This document shows positions 1 through 6,481 of a stretch of 7,760 bases of DNA, in pieces. A program made the translations under genes and the position numbers. Every line of letters starts with the position of its first letter. The stretch's first letter is position 1. Below the pieces are notes generated by a model. It saw only the letters and a program-made list of their open reading frames with translations. It was not told the origin of the DNA and did no database searches. Source of the stretch: Propionibacteriaceae bacterium (GTDB taxonomy: Bacteria; Actinomycetota; Actinomycetes; Propionibacteriales; Propionibacteriaceae); assembly GCA_009778535.1 (NCBI GenBank), contig WRJP01000087.1:1-7760 (forward strand). The letters run 5' to 3'.

Positions 1-1206
1 CAACCGATCACGATTTCCGCAGACGCCACTATCAGAGAAGTCGACGAGTTGTGCAATCGCTACCGTATTTCCGGCGTTCCAGTGGTAGACGACGATATGC
101 ATCTGCTAGGTATCGTCACGAACCGAGATATGCGTTTTGAGGATGACCCAAACCAGCAGGTGAGCCTGGTTATGACGAAAATGCCGCTGGTAACCGGATG
201 GCCAGGCATTTCTGGCGATGAAGCCTTGAAACTGCTCGCGCAGCACAAGATTGAGAAGTTGCCTTTAGTGGATGCCGACCAAAAGCTGCGGGGTCTGATC
301 ACGTTGAAAGACTTCGTGAAATCTGGCAAATATCCGCTGGCATCCAAAGACGAATCGGGAAGGCTCCGCGTCGGCGCAGCTATCGGTTTTTTTGGCGACG
401 CCTGGGAACGCGCGATGGGGTTGATCGAGGCTGGTGTCGACGCGATTGTTGTGGATACCGCACACGGTCACACCCAGAGCGTGCTGGAAATGATCGCCAG
501 ATTGAAAGCTGAGCCGAAAGCTACCCATGTGGACATCATCGGTGGCAATGTCGCCACCTACGAAGGGGCAGCTGCCTTGGTTGCTGCTGGTGTCGATGGG
601 GTAAAGGTCGGAGTTGGCCCAGGCTCGATCTGCACTACGCGAGTGGTGGCAGGAGTTGGCGTTCCACAGGTGACAGCGATCTACGAAGCTGCCCGCGCTT
701 GCCGCCCGGCGGGCGTTCCGGTTATCGGTGATGGCGGGTTGCAATACTCCGGCGATGTGGCAAAGGCATTAGTCGCCGGAGCCGATTCGGTGATGCTCGG
801 GTCACTGCTGGCAGGCTGCGAGGAGAGCCCTGGCGAATTGGTGTTCACCAATGGGAAACAGTTCAAGCTATATCGCGGCATGGGGTCATTGGGTGCAATG
901 GCTGCCCGCGGGAAGAAGATGTCGTATTCCAAAGACCGTTACTTCCAAGATGATGTGGTCAACAACGATCAAATCATTCCCGAGGGCGTTGAGGGACAGG
1001 TTCCCTATCGCGGGCCCTTAGCAGCAGTCGCGTACCAGCTTGTTGGGGGGCTGCGGCAGTCGATGTTTTACTGCGGCGCAGCGACGATTCCCGAATTGCA
1101 CGAACGCGGCAAATTCGTTCGAATCACTCAAGCCGGATTGCGAGAATCGCATCCACATGACGTTGCGTTGACCACCGAAGCTCCCAATTACGCTACTAAG
1201 TTGTAA
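1..1206 (+). CDS. guaB: IMP dehydrogenase, 5'-truncated by window edge
   Basis: Inosine-5'-monophosphate dehydrogenase catalyses NAD-dependent oxidation of IMP to XMP, the first committed step to GMP, in the cytoplasm as a tetramer. The frame is open from base 1, so the visible 401 residues are the C-terminal part of a protein usually near 500 aa; the true start is upstream. Seen, in window residue numbers: the end of CBS domain 1 (to about 46), CBS domain 2 (about 58-108), GGNVAT at 181-186, the K+/IMP loop GPGSICTTR with catalytic Cys211 (codon 631-633), the phosphate-binding DGG at 244-246, and the mobile flap with the Arg313-Tyr314 dyad followed by PEGVEG. The C terminus, SHPHDVALTTEAPNY, looks actinobacterial. 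All expected catalytic residues in the visible part are present, so it should be active. guaB3 follows 23 nt downstream on the same strand, suggesting an operon. The promoter lies outside the window. Confidence 0.97.
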   Translation, partial: QPITISADATIREVDELCNRYRISGVPVVDDDMHLLGIVTNRDMRFEDDPNQQVSLVMTKMPLVTGWPGISGDEALKLLAQHKIEKLPLVDADQKLRGLITLKDFVKSGKYPLASKDESGRLRVGAAIGFFGDAWERAMGLIEAGVDAIVVDTAHGHTQSVLEMIARLKAEPKATHVDIIGGNVATYEGAAALVAAGVDGVKVGVGPGSICTTRVVAGVGVPQVTAIYEAARACRPAGVPVIGDGGLQYSGDVAKALVAGADSVMLGSLLAGCEESPGELVFTNGKQFKLYRGMGSLGAMAARGKKMSYSKDRYFQDDVVNNDQIIPEGVEGQVPYRGPLAAVAYQLVGGLRQSMFYCGAATIPELHERGKFVRITQAGLRESHPHDVALTTEAPNYATKL

Positions 1207-1229
1207 CTGCATAATGAAAGATATGAGCA

Positions 1230-2336
1230 GTGATTGAAATAGGACGCTCGAAACGAGCAACTGAAGTTTTCAGCTTTGACGACATTGCAATCGTTCCCGA
1301 CCGGCGTACCCGTGGCGATGAAGAAGTAAATCTTTCCTGGAAAATCGACGCGATTACCTGCGATTTCCCCATCGTCGCCGCACCAATGGATTCAGTGATG
1401 TCACCCGCTACTGCAATTGCCTTTGGCAAGCTCGGGGGTCTAGGCATCTTGAACCTTGAGGGACTGTGGACTAGGTATTTTGACCCGATGCCGCTGCTAG
1501 AAGAGTTGGCTGCCATTGCCGATCTGCCGACGGCGACCAAACGGATGCAAGAAATCTATTCCGCTCCCATCCAGTCCGAACTAATCACAGCCAGGATGCA
1601 AGAGATTAGGGACGCGGGAGTTCCGGTCGCTGGCTCGCTTTCGCCTAAAATGTGTGCAGAATTTCGTGAAACTGTTGAGAATGCTGGTGTCGATTTTTTC
1701 GTGATACGCGGAACGACGGTCTCAGCCGAGCATGTTTCCGGCGTTGAGACGCCACTGGATTTGAAGCAATTCATCTACCACTTAGATGTTCCGGTGATCG
1801 TCGGTGGCTGCGGCACATACCAGTCAGCGCTGCACTTGATGCGAACTGGCGCTGCTGGAGTTTTGGTTGGTTTCGGCGGTGGCGTCAGTGGTCGCAACAA
1901 CCAGGTGTTAGGCGTTGAGATACCGATGGCCTCCGCACTCGCAGACGTTGCAGAGGCGCGCCGCGACTATCTGGACGAGTCTGGAGGTCGCTATGTGCAT
2001 GTGATTGCTGATGGTTCGCTGGGCAACTCTGGAGATATTTCTAAAGCCATTGCTTGTGGCGCAGACGCGGTGATGATAGGCGGCCCACTCGCTAGAGCTA
2101 GCCAAGCACCTGGTCGGGGTTACCACTGGGGAGCCGAGGCCTGGCATCCCAGCTTGCCGCGTGGCGAACGAGTGCAGGTGGGTACCATCGGAACGTTGGA
2201 GCAGATCATGTTCGGGCCCTCACATACCGCAGATGGAACGATGAACCTGGTTGGTGCGCTGCGCAAGTCAATGGCTACCACCGGCTACAGCAATATCAAA
2301 GAGTTCCAGCGCGTACGAATAGTCGTTCGTAACTGA
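1230..2336 (+). CDS. guaB3: GuaB3 family IMP dehydrogenase-related protein (no CBS domains)
   Basis: A 368-aa IMPDH/GMP-reductase TIM barrel without CBS domains, the usual size and form of GuaB3. The start is GTG at 1230, with a weak GAAAG about 10 nt upstream; the nearby ATG at 1214 is in another frame and stops after seven codons. Family hallmarks are the N-terminal FDDIAIVPDRRTR, VIRGTTVSAEHV from residue 158, VGGCGTYQSALHLMRTGAAG, RRDYLDESGGRYVHVIADG, AIACGADAVMIGGPLA, and the C-terminal TADGTMNLVGALRKSM and KEFQRV. Aligned without gaps to the neighbouring GuaB, the catalytic loop GPGSICTTR becomes GGGVSGRNN: Gly221 (codon 1890-1892) replaces the catalytic Cys, and the following TTR is lost. 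The DGG motif is DGS at 261-263. GuaB3 function in actinobacteria is unsettled; a cyanobacterial GuaB3 has been reported, from memory, to have IMPDH activity. With this loop, ordinary IMPDH catalysis is doubtful and a regulatory or nucleotide-binding role is possible. It is probably cotranscribed with guaB. Confidence 0.93.
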   Translation: MIEIGRSKRATEVFSFDDIAIVPDRRTRGDEEVNLSWKIDAITCDFPIVAAPMDSVMSPATAIAFGKLGGLGILNLEGLWTRYFDPMPLLEELAAIADLPTATKRMQEIYSAPIQSELITARMQEIRDAGVPVAGSLSPKMCAEFRETVENAGVDFFVIRGTTVSAEHVSGVETPLDLKQFIYHLDVPVIVGGCGTYQSALHLMRTGAAGVLVGFGGGVSGRNNQVLGVEIPMASALADVAEARRDYLDESGGRYVHVIADGSLGNSGDISKAIACGADAVMIGGPLARASQAPGRGYHWGAEAWHPSLPRGERVQVGTIGTLEQIMFGPSHTADGTMNLVGALRKSMATTGYSNIKEFQRVRIVVRN

Positions 2337-2508
2337 CGAATCTGCGCTTCCTCTCCAGCTTTCTGTTGTGTATGCCCAAAATCTTCAGCTGCGCGACCAT
2401 TTTAGTGCGCAAAGTTGCTTCCGGGATTGTAATAATCCCTAGCCAAGCCCACAATCAGAACGAAAACACCCAAATCATGAGTCAAGTGATGTTGAGTTTG
2501 AATTAACC
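2337..2508. other. Convergent intergenic spacer
   Basis: These 172 bases lie between the converging ends of guaB3 and the ThiE-like gene. No coding frame of note or RNA gene is visible. The region is more AT-rich than its neighbours and contains a few short inverted repeats, the cleanest at 2423-2439. Transcription from both sides must end here, but no classical stem followed by a T-run is present on either strand. Confidence 0.6.
2423..2439. terminator. Weak bidirectional hairpin, possible terminator
   Basis: GGGATT (2423-2428) pairs perfectly with AATCCC (2434-2439) across a 5-nt loop, GTAAT. It sits about 87 nt beyond the guaB3 stop and about 70 nt beyond the ThiE-like stop, so it could serve both converging units. 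Against this, the stem is only 6 bp and no T-run follows on either strand. The terminator role is inferred from position only. Confidence 0.25.
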
Positions 2509-3195
2509 TCAACCGTAATAATCTGAAGTTGACCCAGCATTGGTTGCATGCTGCGTGATCGCGTCCATTGCAGGGTCGTCAGTCCATGCCTGTTTGACTG
2601 CGTCTGAAAATGCCAAGGCAGCAGCTAGTGGGTCGGTCGCCATAGAGATTGCCCGCGAGCATCCGATGCGGCGCACTCCCACATCAAGCAAGTGAGCGAC
2701 ATTGCTCTTATTAACTCCACCGGTAGCGAACCATATTTTTGACGCAGGGTTCGATTGTGGTGCCATCCAGCATGCGTGGGCGATCAAATCATCATTATTT
2801 GCTGGACCTACCCACAGGTAGTCGATTGCAGGAGTTGCCAGTGCTTCATCGAACTCTGCTCTAGTTTCACAGGTGCAGCCCAACAAGATTCCCAGCGGGA
2901 GTGCCGACTTGATTATTTCGGCTCTGCGGGGACTAGCTAGATGAAAGAAATCAGCTTGGTAGGCGACGTCGGGACGCTCGCGTATCCCAAAGAGGGCATT
3001 GTCGATGGCGATACTTCGGTGCAACTTTCCCAGCGCTTCGATAAGTTGGGCATCGGAGCGGGTGTCGTCGGTGATGGTGACAATGTTCACTCCGGCGGCC
3101 ACCAGCCCTGGGAGCGGCGCTGGCAGTTCCAAACCGGTGATGAACAATAACTTCGCGCTGCGAAGTCTTGCGGCGGGTGCGGACAAGAAGGTCAC
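2509..3195 (-). CDS. Thiamine phosphate synthase (ThiE)-like barrel protein, divergent active site
   Basis: A 228-aa protein starting at GTG (3195). The order of motifs follows actinobacterial ThiE: strand 1 (LLFITG, 16-21), GLVAAGVNIV (30-39), QADFFHLASP (80-89, like ADGVHLGQ), LLGCTCET (104-111, like GVSxHT), IDYLWVGP (124-131, like DYVGVGP), WFATGGV (155-161, like FAIGGI) and LLDVGVRRIGCSRAI (169-183). ThiE joins HMP-pyrophosphate to the thiazole phosphate, making thiamine phosphate. Residues needed for that chemistry look changed: the QLRxK pyrophosphate motif is TITDD (40-44), the Mg-binding IND is IDN (64-66), the PTxTK loop is ANNDD (132-136), and the Ser of GVS is Thr108. It may therefore not be an active synthase. 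The frame is intact and ends in a hydrophilic tail. No thi genes adjoin it; it converges with guaB3 and diverges from the kinase. No Shine-Dalgarno is evident at the GTG, and a TTG at codon 17 is a less likely start. Family is fairly sure; function is not. Confidence 0.8.
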   Translation of the reverse strand: MTFLSAPAARLRSAKLLFITGLELPAPLPGLVAAGVNIVTITDDTRSDAQLIEALGKLHRSIAIDNALFGIRERPDVAYQADFFHLASPRRAEIIKSALPLGILLGCTCETRAEFDEALATPAIDYLWVGPANNDDLIAHACWMAPQSNPASKIWFATGGVNKSNVAHLLDVGVRRIGCSRAISMATDPLAAALAFSDAVKQAWTDDPAMDAITQHATNAGSTSDYYG

Positions 3196-3211
3196 TATTA
3201 AAGGTTAGTGG

Positions 3212-3223
3212 TCGGCGCGCCGA
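3212..3223. repeat. 12-bp perfect palindrome, possible operator
   Basis: TCGGCGCGCCGA is identical to its reverse complement. It lies 16 nt upstream of the ThiE-like start codon and about 84 nt upstream of the kinase start, where a repressor or activator of either gene could bind. It is strikingly GC-rich in an otherwise mixed spacer. The operator role is inference from position and symmetry; a chance occurrence or a small hairpin in a transcript is also possible. Confidence 0.4.
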
Positions 3224-3248
3224 AAAACCTACATTTCACACTGCGGGG

Positions 3249-3254
3249 TAGAAT
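3249..3254 (+). promoter_or_regulatory. Candidate -10 box for the kinase gene
   Basis: TAGAAT matches the sigma-70 consensus TATAAT at five of six positions and lies 52 nt upstream of the kinase GTG, leaving a plausible leader. The expected -35 position (around 3226-3231, AACCTA) does not resemble TTGACA, so the assignment is weak. Confidence 0.3.
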
Positions 3255-3296
3255 CATTTTTAACTGTGGGCAATAGCCGCTTCCCCGAGAGTGTCC

Positions 3297-3300
3297 GGAG
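3297..3300 (+). promoter_or_regulatory. Ribosome binding site of the kinase gene
   Basis: GGAG lies six nt before the GTG at 3307. This fixes that codon as the start over the in-frame GTG three codons later at 3316, whose spacing would be 15 nt. Confidence 0.65.
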
Positions 3301-3306
3301 TAGATA

Positions 3307-5280
3307 GTGCCGAGCGTGAATGATACCGATCCCTTAGTAGGGCGAATACTCGATGGTCGGTACGAAATCCATGCCAAAATAGACCGCGGCGGGATGGCGA
3401 CCGTCTATCGCGGAGTTGATAAGCGCTTGACGCGCAACGTAGCTGTCAAGGTAATGCACGAGTCGCTGGGTTCTGATGCGGAATTCGTGGCGCGTTTCGA
3501 TCGGGAAGCCCGTGCTGCTGCCGGGTTGGTTCACCCCAATATTGTTTCGGTTTTCGATCAAGGCATGGACGGCGGTCGTCCCTACATCGTGATGGAATAT
3601 GTCCAAGGCGAAAATCTGCGGAAAATCATCAGGCGCGCCGCTCCCATGACCCCGCAAGCGGCTCTCGACCTGCTCATTCCGGTAGCTAGCGCGGTTGCAG
3701 CAGCTCATGAAAAAGGCATCATGCATCGTGACCTGAAGCCCGAGAATGTGCTGGTTTCAGATCGGAAGCAGTTAAAGGTAGCCGACTTTGGGCTCGCCAG
3801 AGCAGTGACTGCAAACACTGTCACATCGGCAGGAACAGTTATCGGCTCGGTCTCGTATCTTGCTCCAGAGCTTGTCACCAACGGAAAAGCCGATACCAGA
3901 GCTGATGTGTATGCATTGGGTGTGATTCTTTACGAGATGCTCACCGGAAAGAAGCCGCATACCGGAGATAGTCCGATCCAGGTCGCCTACTCGCATGTCC
4001 ACAACGACATAGCCCCGCCTTCGGCTTCTGGACTGCGCATCCCCGACTATGTGGATGCGATCGTGCTGCGCTGCGTAAACAGGCAGCTAGAAGCCAGACC
4101 AGCAAACGCATCAGCGATGTTAGGGCTCCTGCAACAAGCACGTATGGCACTGGCCAAAGGAAAAGCCAACGATCAGACCCTGACGGCTCAAATTTCTGAA
4201 ACTGGCCTAAATCCCGATGAGCAGCAAACTGCTCGGGTTAAGACGATCGACCCGCTCAGTGATACTGCGCCAATTCCTTCGGTGCCACCCGATCTAGCCA
4301 TGTCGGCACCAACCAGGGCGAGCACGGTTGATTCTGCATCAGCTGTGGCAAGCTACACTCCGCTACAAGCCGCATCCCCGCTCCGCCTTAAACAGAAAAG
4401 ACGTCACCGCAGCGGACTGGTGGTGTTGTTGTTAGTGCTAGTGCTGGCGGTGTTGTTGGGCTTCACCGGTTGGTATTTGGTGAAGGGTCGCTATATTGAG
4501 GTGCCAGATTTTGTTGGCCTTTCGCAGACTAAGGCCGAAACATTAGCTACCAAGAATGGGCTTGAGGTCGTTTTCGAGAATGCGTTCGATGAAAACATAC
4601 CGGCAGGCCAGGTTATTCATTCATTGCCAGGTTTTGGAGAACCTATCGTTCGCAGCGGCACAGTTACAGTCACTTTGTCGAAGGGGAAAGAGCGTTACGA
4701 AGTTCCGAAACTGGTCGGAAAGACCCTTGAGGATGCCAGGAAGTTACTCGGAGAAAACAAACTTGAAGTTGGCGCTGTAGATCATGATTGGGACGAGAAA
4801 TCAGAAACGGGCACTGTGGTTCGCTGTTCCCAAAAAGCAGGCGAGTTGGTAAAACCAAATACCTCGATTGATTTGGTGCTCTCCAAGGGAGCCAAACCTA
4901 TTCAAGTCGTCAGCTTTGTGGATAAACCATACAACGATGCCAAAAAGGCATTGGATGATATGGGGCTCAAAGTGAAATCGACCGAGAAGTTCAACGACAC
5001 CATCAAAAAAGGGAATGTGATTTCGCAAACTCCAAAAGATGGCGAGTTACATAAAGGTGACACCGTTACATTCGTCGTCTCCAAAGGGCCAGATTTGGTA
5101 GAAGTGCCCAGGGTTCGCGGATTAACGACAGCAGAAGCAAAAAAGCGCCTAAACAACGCCGGTTTCAAGATAAAAGAATCGAATCTGACCAATTATCCGC
5201 TGGGGTTCATAAACGGTTCCAACCCGGGAGCAGGCAAGAAAGCACCCAGGGGTTCCACTATCACCCTTTACATCGTTTGA
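3307..5280 (+). CDS. pknL: PASTA-domain Ser/Thr protein kinase, PknL-like
   Basis: A 657-aa single-pass membrane kinase that phosphorylates Ser/Thr of cytoplasmic targets while its outer part senses cell-wall fragments. Residues about 19-280 form the kinase domain: glycine loop (IDRGGMATVYRG, 25-36), VAVK with ATP-binding Lys48, HRDLKPEN with catalytic Asp142, DFG at 160-162, an activation loop with candidate sites Thr171, Thr173 and Thr177, and APE at 186-188. All catalytic residues are present, though the first Gly of the loop is Asp26. A Pro/Thr/Ser-rich linker (about 285-360) and basic KQKRRHR lead to one transmembrane helix (about 371-392), then four extracellular PASTA repeats (about 397-460, 462-528, 529-594, 595-657). 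Repeat 3 lacks the usual VPxxxG opening (VVSFVDKP). No ftsW/pbp/pstP genes adjoin it, as they would for PknA/PknB; the polyprenyl synthase and metF alongside favour PknL, which carries PASTA domains in corynebacteria (from memory) but not in M. tuberculosis. PknL is the less certain part of the call. Confidence 0.95.
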   Translation: MPSVNDTDPLVGRILDGRYEIHAKIDRGGMATVYRGVDKRLTRNVAVKVMHESLGSDAEFVARFDREARAAAGLVHPNIVSVFDQGMDGGRPYIVMEYVQGENLRKIIRRAAPMTPQAALDLLIPVASAVAAAHEKGIMHRDLKPENVLVSDRKQLKVADFGLARAVTANTVTSAGTVIGSVSYLAPELVTNGKADTRADVYALGVILYEMLTGKKPHTGDSPIQVAYSHVHNDIAPPSASGLRIPDYVDAIVLRCVNRQLEARPANASAMLGLLQQARMALAKGKANDQTLTAQISETGLNPDEQQTARVKTIDPLSDTAPIPSVPPDLAMSAPTRASTVDSASAVASYTPLQAASPLRLKQKRRHRSGLVVLLLVLVLAVLLGFTGWYLVKGRYIEVPDFVGLSQTKAETLATKNGLEVVFENAFDENIPAGQVIHSLPGFGEPIVRSGTVTVTLSKGKERYEVPKLVGKTLEDARKLLGENKLEVGAVDHDWDEKSETGTVVRCSQKAGELVKPNTSIDLVLSKGAKPIQVVSFVDKPYNDAKKALDDMGLKVKSTEKFNDTIKKGNVISQTPKDGELHKGDTVTFVVSKGPDLVEVPRVRGLTTAEAKKRLNNAGFKIKESNLTNYPLGFINGSNPGAGKKAPRGSTITLYIV

Positions 5281-5350
5281 ACTGACTTCTGGTATGCGAG
5301 GAAGCCGCTGCTACCTTGGCAAAGAGACTGACCTGCGTCGAAGGATTCTT
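5281..5350. other. Short convergent spacer
   Basis: These 70 bases separate the stop of the kinase from the stop of the polyprenyl synthase. A terminator for both units would be expected, but only an imperfect GGTA...TACC pairing (5291-5315) without a T-run is visible. Confidence 0.5.
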
Positions 5351-6460
5351 TTAGTGGTCGCGGTTGGCGGCGGCATAGGCCATTTCGATTAGGGCGTTGA
5401 CGGCTGCTGGTCGCAGATAGGGGTCGCGTCTGATCGTATGCAGCGCAGTGTTGAGTGAATCGTCAATGGCTGTTTCTACAGCCTCCAGCGCCCCACAGGT
5501 TTGGATGATTTCGCCGCACACACCGATGTCCGTATCGGTAAGGTCAGGTCTTCCAAGACTAGCTGCTAGTTGTAGCGCTTGATCTTCGCCAGCTAATGAC
5601 ATGGCTTTGGCGATCAGGATGGTGAATTTTCCTTCGCGTAGATCATCTCCGGCTGGTTTACCGGTCACAGCCGGATCGCCGAATAATCCCAGTACGTCGT
5701 CACGGTATTGAAAAGCCCTGCCGGTTGCTGAACCATAGTTCGTCATAGTTTCCAATAGCGAAGGTGTTCCGCCTGCCATCGCAGCTCCGATCTGAAGCGG
5801 GCGGACGACTGTGTAGCGCGCAGTCTTATACTCGACGACTTGTTCGACGAACTGTAGAGCTGCCTGCGGATTGGTGCGGGCTGTTCTCAGATCGAAAGCC
5901 TGAGCTTGTAGGTCTAAGAATTGACCGGCGCTGACTTCGGTACGCATCCGTTCCAGCCAGCCTCTGCCGCGATTTAAGGTTTGCGCATCAAAACCGGATT
6001 CCTCGAAAAGTTCAGTCGCCCACTTAGCAAGCAGATCGCCCAGGATTATCGCTCCAGCTTTGCCAAAGACCTCGGAATCTCTTAGTAATTGGTTGCTGCT
6101 ATGCCAGCGCTGAAACTGCCGGTGAGCTGCGGGCTGACCGCGGCGGGTATCAGAGCCATCCATCACATCGTCATGAATCAGTTCACTAACATGCAGCAGC
6201 TCTAAACTCGCGGCTGCGCGCACTAAGGCATCGCTGTTTTCCGGCATGGCAACGCTGAGATAACCCCAGATGCAGTACGCCGGACGAATCCGTTTCCCTC
6301 CTGATGTGAAAGTCTGCGCTAACTGGCCGAGTATCGTTGTATTGGAACTAATGGCGGCAAGCTCCGCGTTCTTCGCGTACAAGAATTCTTCAATCTCGGC
6401 ATCAACTTGGGCGATAAGTTGCTCGCCAAAAGCTGCTTCTGCATGGAAATCATCTGCCAC
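5351..6460 (-). CDS. idsA: Polyprenyl diphosphate synthase (IspA/IdsA family)
   Basis: A trans-prenyltransferase of 369 aa that condenses isopentenyl diphosphate onto an allylic diphosphate, giving precursors for menaquinone, carotenoids or lipid carriers. Seen: GGKR at 54-57 with following Arg (substrate diphosphate binding), first Asp-rich motif DDVMD at 97-101 followed by DTRRG, the GxxLGD-like GAIILGD (136-142), Lys212-Thr213 (EYKTARYT), and second Asp-rich motif RDDVLGLFGD with Asp254, Asp255 and Asp262, then GKPAGDDLREGK (267-278). The fifth and fourth residues before the first Asp motif are Ser and Glu, not aromatic, and the motif has no insertion; this argues against a short-chain farnesyl type, but exact chain length cannot be read. 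Start is GTG at 6460: an in-frame TAA lies only four codons upstream, so no longer form exists. No clear Shine-Dalgarno is seen. It follows metF by 21 nt, so translation may depend on readthrough from that operon. The symbol follows the actinobacterial idsA/pknL neighbourhood and is tentative. Confidence 0.93.
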   Translation of the reverse strand: MADDFHAEAAFGEQLIAQVDAEIEEFLYAKNAELAAISSNTTILGQLAQTFTSGGKRIRPAYCIWGYLSVAMPENSDALVRAAASLELLHVSELIHDDVMDGSDTRRGQPAAHRQFQRWHSSNQLLRDSEVFGKAGAIILGDLLAKWATELFEESGFDAQTLNRGRGWLERMRTEVSAGQFLDLQAQAFDLRTARTNPQAALQFVEQVVEYKTARYTVVRPLQIGAAMAGGTPSLLETMTNYGSATGRAFQYRDDVLGLFGDPAVTGKPAGDDLREGKFTILIAKAMSLAGEDQALQLAASLGRPDLTDTDIGVCGEIIQTCGALEAVETAIDDSLNTALHTIRRDPYLRPAAVNALIEMAYAAANRDH

Positions 6461-6481
6461 AATGCAATCTTATTGGAGGGT

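Larger units (their letters stand above)
3196..3306. promoter_or_regulatory. Divergent promoter region between ThiE-like gene and kinase
   Basis: This 111-nt stretch must carry the start signals for both divergent genes. It holds the 12-bp palindrome at 3212-3223, a TAGAAT hexamer (3249-3254) suited to a -10 box for the kinase, and on the minus strand TAACCT (complement of 3200-3205) seven nt before the ThiE-like GTG's nearest upstream base region, which would fit a leaderless transcript. No convincing -35 boxes are seen, and no TPP-riboswitch core motifs are found on the ThiE-like side. Confidence 0.5.

Noticed and set aside
49..51. TTG as the start of guaB
   Set aside because: The same frame is open from base 1 and already encodes CBS-domain sequence before it, so it is an internal Leu codon of a gene cut by the window edge.
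2390..2411. TGCGC/GCGCA inverted repeat after guaB3
   Set aside because: Only five pairs with a 12-nt loop and no T-run.
2491..2513. GTTGAG/CTCAAC inverted repeat across the ThiE-like stop codon
   Set aside because: Six pairs with an 11-nt AT-rich loop and no T-run on either strand; too weak to call a terminator.
2755..3208. Small plus-strand reading frames opposite the ThiE-like gene
   Set aside because: They show no recognisable domain, lack good start signals and lie fully across a minus-strand gene with clear family motifs; they are shadows.
3196..3306. TPP riboswitch upstream of the ThiE-like gene
   Set aside because: The spacer lacks the conserved CTGAGA and related core motifs and is too short once promoter space is allowed for.
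5291..5315. Imperfect GGTA...TACC hairpin between kinase and polyprenyl synthase
   Set aside because: The stem needs a bulge, the loop is 12 nt and no T-run follows; position alone does not support a terminator call.
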